The notes under the pieces: generated by a model
Database searches by the model: none
The model's input: only the letters and a program-made list of their open reading frames with translations
Told to the model about the DNA's origin: nothing
Shown: one piece after another, positions 61,568-64,000 of the stretch
Layout: each line of letters opens with the position of its first letter
How positions within the stretch are numbered: the stretch's first letter is position 1
Position numbers and translations under genes: made by a program
Source: Candidatus Nitrosopumilus sediminis
GTDB taxonomy: Archaea; Thermoproteota; Nitrososphaeria; Nitrososphaerales; Nitrosopumilaceae
DNA: 64,000 nt
Direction of reading: 5' to 3'
Assembly: GCF_000299395.1 (NCBI RefSeq)
Contig: NC_018656.1
Span: 868,001 to 932,000, forward strand

Positions 61568-62410
61568 ATGGTCTACATCAGAGCCAAGAAAGTAAAATCA
61601 GATCAGTATCTTTATCTCGTTAAAAGCATATGGGATTCAAAAAAAAGCACATCTAGACAAGAGATTGTAAAGTATCTTGGAAAGGCATCAGATGTAGTAA
61701 AAGACGATATACCAATAGAATACAGAAACGACCCCAAAGTGTTGTCAATTCTTGCATCACATAATCCAAAAGACATCAAAAAAAGAGAAGAGGCAACAAG
61801 AAAATCAAAGAAACGACTATACAAAAAATTAACTGAGGGGAATATCGAAGAATCTGTTAAAATTTACGAAGAATATGTTAAAATTTTTAATGAAGCAGAT
61901 TTTTTTGATAAAATCCTAAAACCAGTTATGTATGATATTGGCGAAGATTGGGCCAGTAACAAAATAAGTATAGCAACAGAGCATGTAGCCAGTAACATTG
62001 CCCAGACCCTAGTCAAAATTATCATGGATAAAGTTTCAGGAACAGCAAACAAGAAAAAAGTGCTAATATGCGTTCCATTAGGAGAAGAACATCATTTAGG
62101 ATGCGACGTATTGGAAACATATCTTTCAATAAAACGATTCAAAGTTTACAATATTGGGACTTCTATCCCAACAGAATCAATCATAAGTTTTATTGAAAAT
62201 AATAATCCCGACATAGTACTGATCTCAATAACATTACAAGATAATCTTTCTGCAGGTCAAAGACTAGTAAAAAAGATCAAAGAAAAACATAACATTCCAA
62301 TTTTAATTGGAGGGTGTGCCATGCAATCTAAAAAAATCCCAAAAATTGATGCCAAAATAGTATTAGATGTAAAATTAGAAGAGATTCCAAAAATTATACG
62401 AAGTGCATAA
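61568..62410 (+). CDS. B12-binding sensor with CarH/LitR-type motifs and a novel N-terminus
   Basis: 280 residues. Residues 1-45 (YLYLVKSIWDS, then RQEIVKYLGK) resemble the N-terminal segment of IS4/IS1634-type transposases; a Lys-rich helix (70-90) follows. Residues about 90-155 form the helical cap with W128-x9-E138-H139, the signature that holds adenosylcobalamin in CarH photoreceptors. Residues 162-280 are the B12 Rossmann domain with E173-x-H175-x2-G178, where H175 would be the lower ligand. A methyltransferase cap lacks the W-x9-EH motif. Likely a cobalamin, and perhaps light, sensor. Gene and divergent partner share the element region. Confidence 0.85.
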   Translation: MVYIRAKKVKSDQYLYLVKSIWDSKKSTSRQEIVKYLGKASDVVKDDIPIEYRNDPKVLSILASHNPKDIKKREEATRKSKKRLYKKLTEGNIEESVKIYEEYVKIFNEADFFDKILKPVMYDIGEDWASNKISIATEHVASNIAQTLVKIIMDKVSGTANKKKVLICVPLGEEHHLGCDVLETYLSIKRFKVYNIGTSIPTESIISFIENNNPDIVLISITLQDNLSAGQRLVKKIKEKHNIPILIGGCAMQSKKIPKIDAKIVLDVKLEEIPKIIRSA

Positions 62411-62418
62411 TTAAGATT

Positions 62419-62778
62419 TCAAGAGGTCAAATCCGATTCCAAATATTCTAACAAGTTTGTTTTTGAAATAGAAATATCAGGAAAGTGTTTTTTAATTTGA
62501 TGGTAAATTTTTACTAAAGAAGATTTAACTGCATTTGTCTTAACAGGATCAGTCATCGGGAATAAGCGGATAGTAGTTTTTTTTAGAGTTGTAGATATCT
62601 CAATTAAAAACTCTTGATGTTTTTCATCAATTATAACTGCAGGTAATAATGCGTTAAATCCATTTTTTTCCACATATATCGTCGAAATTTTTATCAGGGG
62701 GGATTTTTCAAATACAGAAGAAAAAGATTTGGCAAAATCAAATAGATCAATTTTCCTATCTAAAGAAATGTGAGGCAT
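62419..62778 (-). CDS. Hypothetical regulon protein
   Basis: 119 residues, mixed helix/strand, no known motif. It converges on the B12-sensor gene and is divergent from TFB; its promoter holds TTGGCACTAG. FNALLPAVIIDEKHQEFLIE and TTIRLFPMTDPVKTNAVKSS are the most distinctive parts. Could be a partner of the sensor or TFB. Confidence 0.6.
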   Translation of the reverse strand: MPHISLDRKIDLFDFAKSFSSVFEKSPLIKISTIYVEKNGFNALLPAVIIDEKHQEFLIEISTTLKKTTIRLFPMTDPVKTNAVKSSLVKIYHQIKKHFPDISISKTNLLEYLESDLTS

Positions 62779-62827
62779 TTACAATTTCATTTTTAATCCA
62801 TTATATTTATCAAATACAAAAAAAATA

Positions 62828-62837
62828 CTAGTGCCAA
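62828..62837 (-). promoter_or_regulatory. TTGGCACTAG site of the 62419 gene
   Basis: CTAGTGCCAA on the plus strand. Points to the minus-strand hypothetical gene, directly before an AT-rich TATTTTTT stretch. Confidence 0.55.
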
Positions 62838-62870
62838 CAATACCGTAACATCTCAAAAAAGTAGCCATAA

Positions 62871-62880
62871 TTAGCACTAG
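62871..62880 (+). promoter_or_regulatory. TTAGCACTAG site of the TFB paralogue
   Basis: Points toward the TFB gene at 62928, followed by ATTTTAGA. The TFB paralogue is therefore itself in the promoter group. Confidence 0.6.
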
Positions 62881-62927
62881 ATTTTAGAATGTTAGTTTCT
62901 TAAATAATTTAAAATCAACATCATAGT

Positions 62928-63848
62928 ATGTTGGCGGAATTAATACATCAAAAAAATTGTAAAAAAAATAAAATAATTACTGATACATACACGGGGGAAA
63001 TAGCATGTAGTAATTGCGGGGTAGTTTCACTAGAAAAAGCAGTGGATACAAGTACAGAAGCAATAGGTCTCACCGGAGAAGAATATCAAACTAATTCCAG
63101 AGTAGGAATGAAAACATCATTGAAGATGGCAGATAGAGGATTATCTACAATAATGGAATCTCAAGATAAAGATGCGACAGGAAAATCACTATCAAATGAA
63201 AATAAAAGAATGTTTTATCGTTTGAGGATGTGGGATAGGAATAGTCGTTCGGCAATATCAATTAAATCATTTCAGAAAGCATTTACATTGCTAGATGGAA
63301 TTAGTTCAAAATTAGCATTACCTGAATCAGTAGTTGAGGAAACGGCTTATTTGTTTAGAAAAATTGCAGCAAAAAAAATACTAGCAGGAAGATCCACCGC
63401 ATCTATGTTATGTGCAACAGTTTACATCACATGTAGATTAACAGACACGCCAAGAACGTTACAGGATATAGCAAATGCAGGAAACATAAAGAAGAAAAAT
63501 TTGCAAAGAATTTACAGATTTCTTGTAAAAGAATTGGATTTGTATCCAGAAGCTTACAGTCCAATCGAATTTGTCAATAGGGTGTCCAAGGCAGTTCAAA
63601 TTTCAGAAAAAACTGAAAGATTGGCATTTAAAATATTGCATATATCCATGAAAGAAAAAGTATCTACAAGTAAAAATCCAATGGCAATGGTAGCGGCCGC
63701 CATTAATTTAGCATCATTGATGAATAAAGAAAAAGTCACTCAGTTGAAAATTGCAAAAATTTCTGGAATAAGTGCAGTTACAATCAGAAACATAACAAAT
63801 GAAATTAAAGAAAAAGTAGGAGGTGAAATTAATGGGAAGAACTTGTAG
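62928..63848 (+). CDS. Divergent TFB (transcription factor B) paralogue
   Basis: 306 residues. Two cyclin repeats are clear (LAGRSTASMLCATVYITCRL near 157, NPMAMVAAAINLASLMNKEK near 250, SGISAVTIRNITNEI near 280). The zinc ribbon is altered: Cys11 is followed by Lys-Lys-Asn instead of a CxxC pair, then Cys27 and Cys30, so one ligand is missing unless His7 serves. The B-linker also differs from the main TFB at 38072. Probably a specialised initiation factor; it lies in the TTAGCACTAG group. Confidence 0.85.
   Translation: MLAELIHQKNCKKNKIITDTYTGEIACSNCGVVSLEKAVDTSTEAIGLTGEEYQTNSRVGMKTSLKMADRGLSTIMESQDKDATGKSLSNENKRMFYRLRMWDRNSRSAISIKSFQKAFTLLDGISSKLALPESVVEETAYLFRKIAAKKILAGRSTASMLCATVYITCRLTDTPRTLQDIANAGNIKKKNLQRIYRFLVKELDLYPEAYSPIEFVNRVSKAVQISEKTERLAFKILHISMKEKVSTSKNPMAMVAAAINLASLMNKEKVTQLKIAKISGISAVTIRNITNEIKEKVGGEINGKNL
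63818..63826 (+). promoter_or_regulatory. Strong ribosome site AGGAGGTGA
   Basis: Near-perfect anti-16S match ending five bases before ATG 63832, inside the TFB gene, fixing the start of the last gene. Confidence 0.7.
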
Positions 63849-64000
63849 AGGTATTTGTCAAATGCACAAAGCAGAGTCAGTGCCAAATAAGATCAGGTAT
63901 GAAATTGGGCAAAAAAGATGTACTTTTTGTGGTTTGTTTTTAAAAGTAGATGAAACACGCTGTATTTGCTGTAAAGCAGTACTAAGAACAAAACCGAGAA
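63832..64000 (+). CDS. Small zinc-finger protein, 3' end beyond the window
   Basis: Overlaps the TFB end by 17 bases and has its own strong ribosome site, so it is coupled to TFB. 56 visible residues include Cys5 and Cys9, then CTFCGLF near 31 and CICCKAV near 46, a double CxxC ribbon. Truncated by the right edge. May act with the TFB paralogue. Confidence 0.75.
   Translation, partial: MGRTCRGICQMHKAESVPNKIRYEIGQKRCTFCGLFLKVDETRCICCKAVLRTKPR

Noticed and set aside
61568-61702. Transposase reading of the N-terminus of the B12 protein
   Set aside because: Only the first about 45 residues resemble the transposase N-terminal segment; the rest is an intact B12-binding protein, so no insertion sequence is present.
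1-64000. tRNA, rRNA or CRISPR array
   Set aside because: I looked for T-loop-like GGTTCRAATC sequences, regular repeats with unique spacers and rRNA-like stretches, and found none. A tRNA with introns could be missed by eye.

Overview
The window is AT-rich DNA from a group I.1a thaumarchaeon (ammonia-oxidising archaeon), most like Nitrosopumilus or Nitrosarchaeum. The evidence is archaeal TFB, family-B DNA polymerase, Hef and NreA repair proteins, a parvulin of the size and sequence type known from Nitrosopumilus and Cenarchaeum, a split B12-dependent methylmalonyl-CoA mutase with epimerase (used by the thaumarchaeal 3-hydroxypropionate/4-hydroxybutyrate cycle), an archaeal-type TIM, PPDK, and many one-domain zinc-ribbon proteins. 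I see no rRNA, no tRNA, no CRISPR array and no intact insertion sequence.

Layout. 1-3.1 kb: end of a type IV pilus/archaellum-like secretion operon (VirB11-type ATPase cut by the left edge, then two T2SF membrane proteins). 3.2-15 kb: a regulatory region with two TrmB-like regulators, two receiver-domain proteins, winged-helix and ribbon-helix-helix paralogues, an EamA transporter, small zinc proteins and a C2H2 zinc-finger microprotein. A palindrome close to TTCCCAAAAATGGGAA recurs at the expected transcription start of several of these genes. 15-18 kb: parvulin and a Hef-type helicase read in two frames across a perfect A AAA AAC slippery heptamer. 18-25 kb: dCMP deaminase, PolB, SemiSWEET-like protein, TIM and PPDK on one strand. 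25-32 kb: HTH-CBS protein, methylmalonyl-CoA epimerase, two UspA proteins, a HExxH protein, a methyltransferase, and the mutase large subunit with MeaB. 32-37 kb: small membrane or secreted proteins, a decayed gene and an M1 aminopeptidase. 37-52 kb: RHH and wHTH regulators, TFB, the mutase B12 subunit, KARI, a secreted nuclease-domain protein, an aSelB-like degenerate GTPase, MetRS, SAH hydrolase, Rieske protein, NAD synthetase and CysRS.

52-64 kb holds what I think is the most interesting system. A ten-base element (TTAGCACTAG and close variants) recurs in five intergenic regions, mostly as direct pairs at an 18-19 bp pitch. It points toward the genes it precedes, and one copy usually abuts the TATA-like box. 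These promoters serve: a zinc-ribbon/flavin-split-barrel/zinc-ribbon/pyrimidine-dimer-glycosylase operon; a YbgA (DUF1722) protein, a family linked to photolyases; an NAD-binding membrane epimerase-like protein; a B12-binding protein with the W-x9-EH and E-x-H-x-x-G signatures of CarH/LitR photoreceptors but a non-MerR N-terminus; and a divergent TFB paralogue. I infer a light- or cobalamin-responsive stress regulon, built like the bacterial LitR plus dedicated sigma factor pair but with an archaeal TFB. Its motifs are visible in the sequence; the light response is inference.
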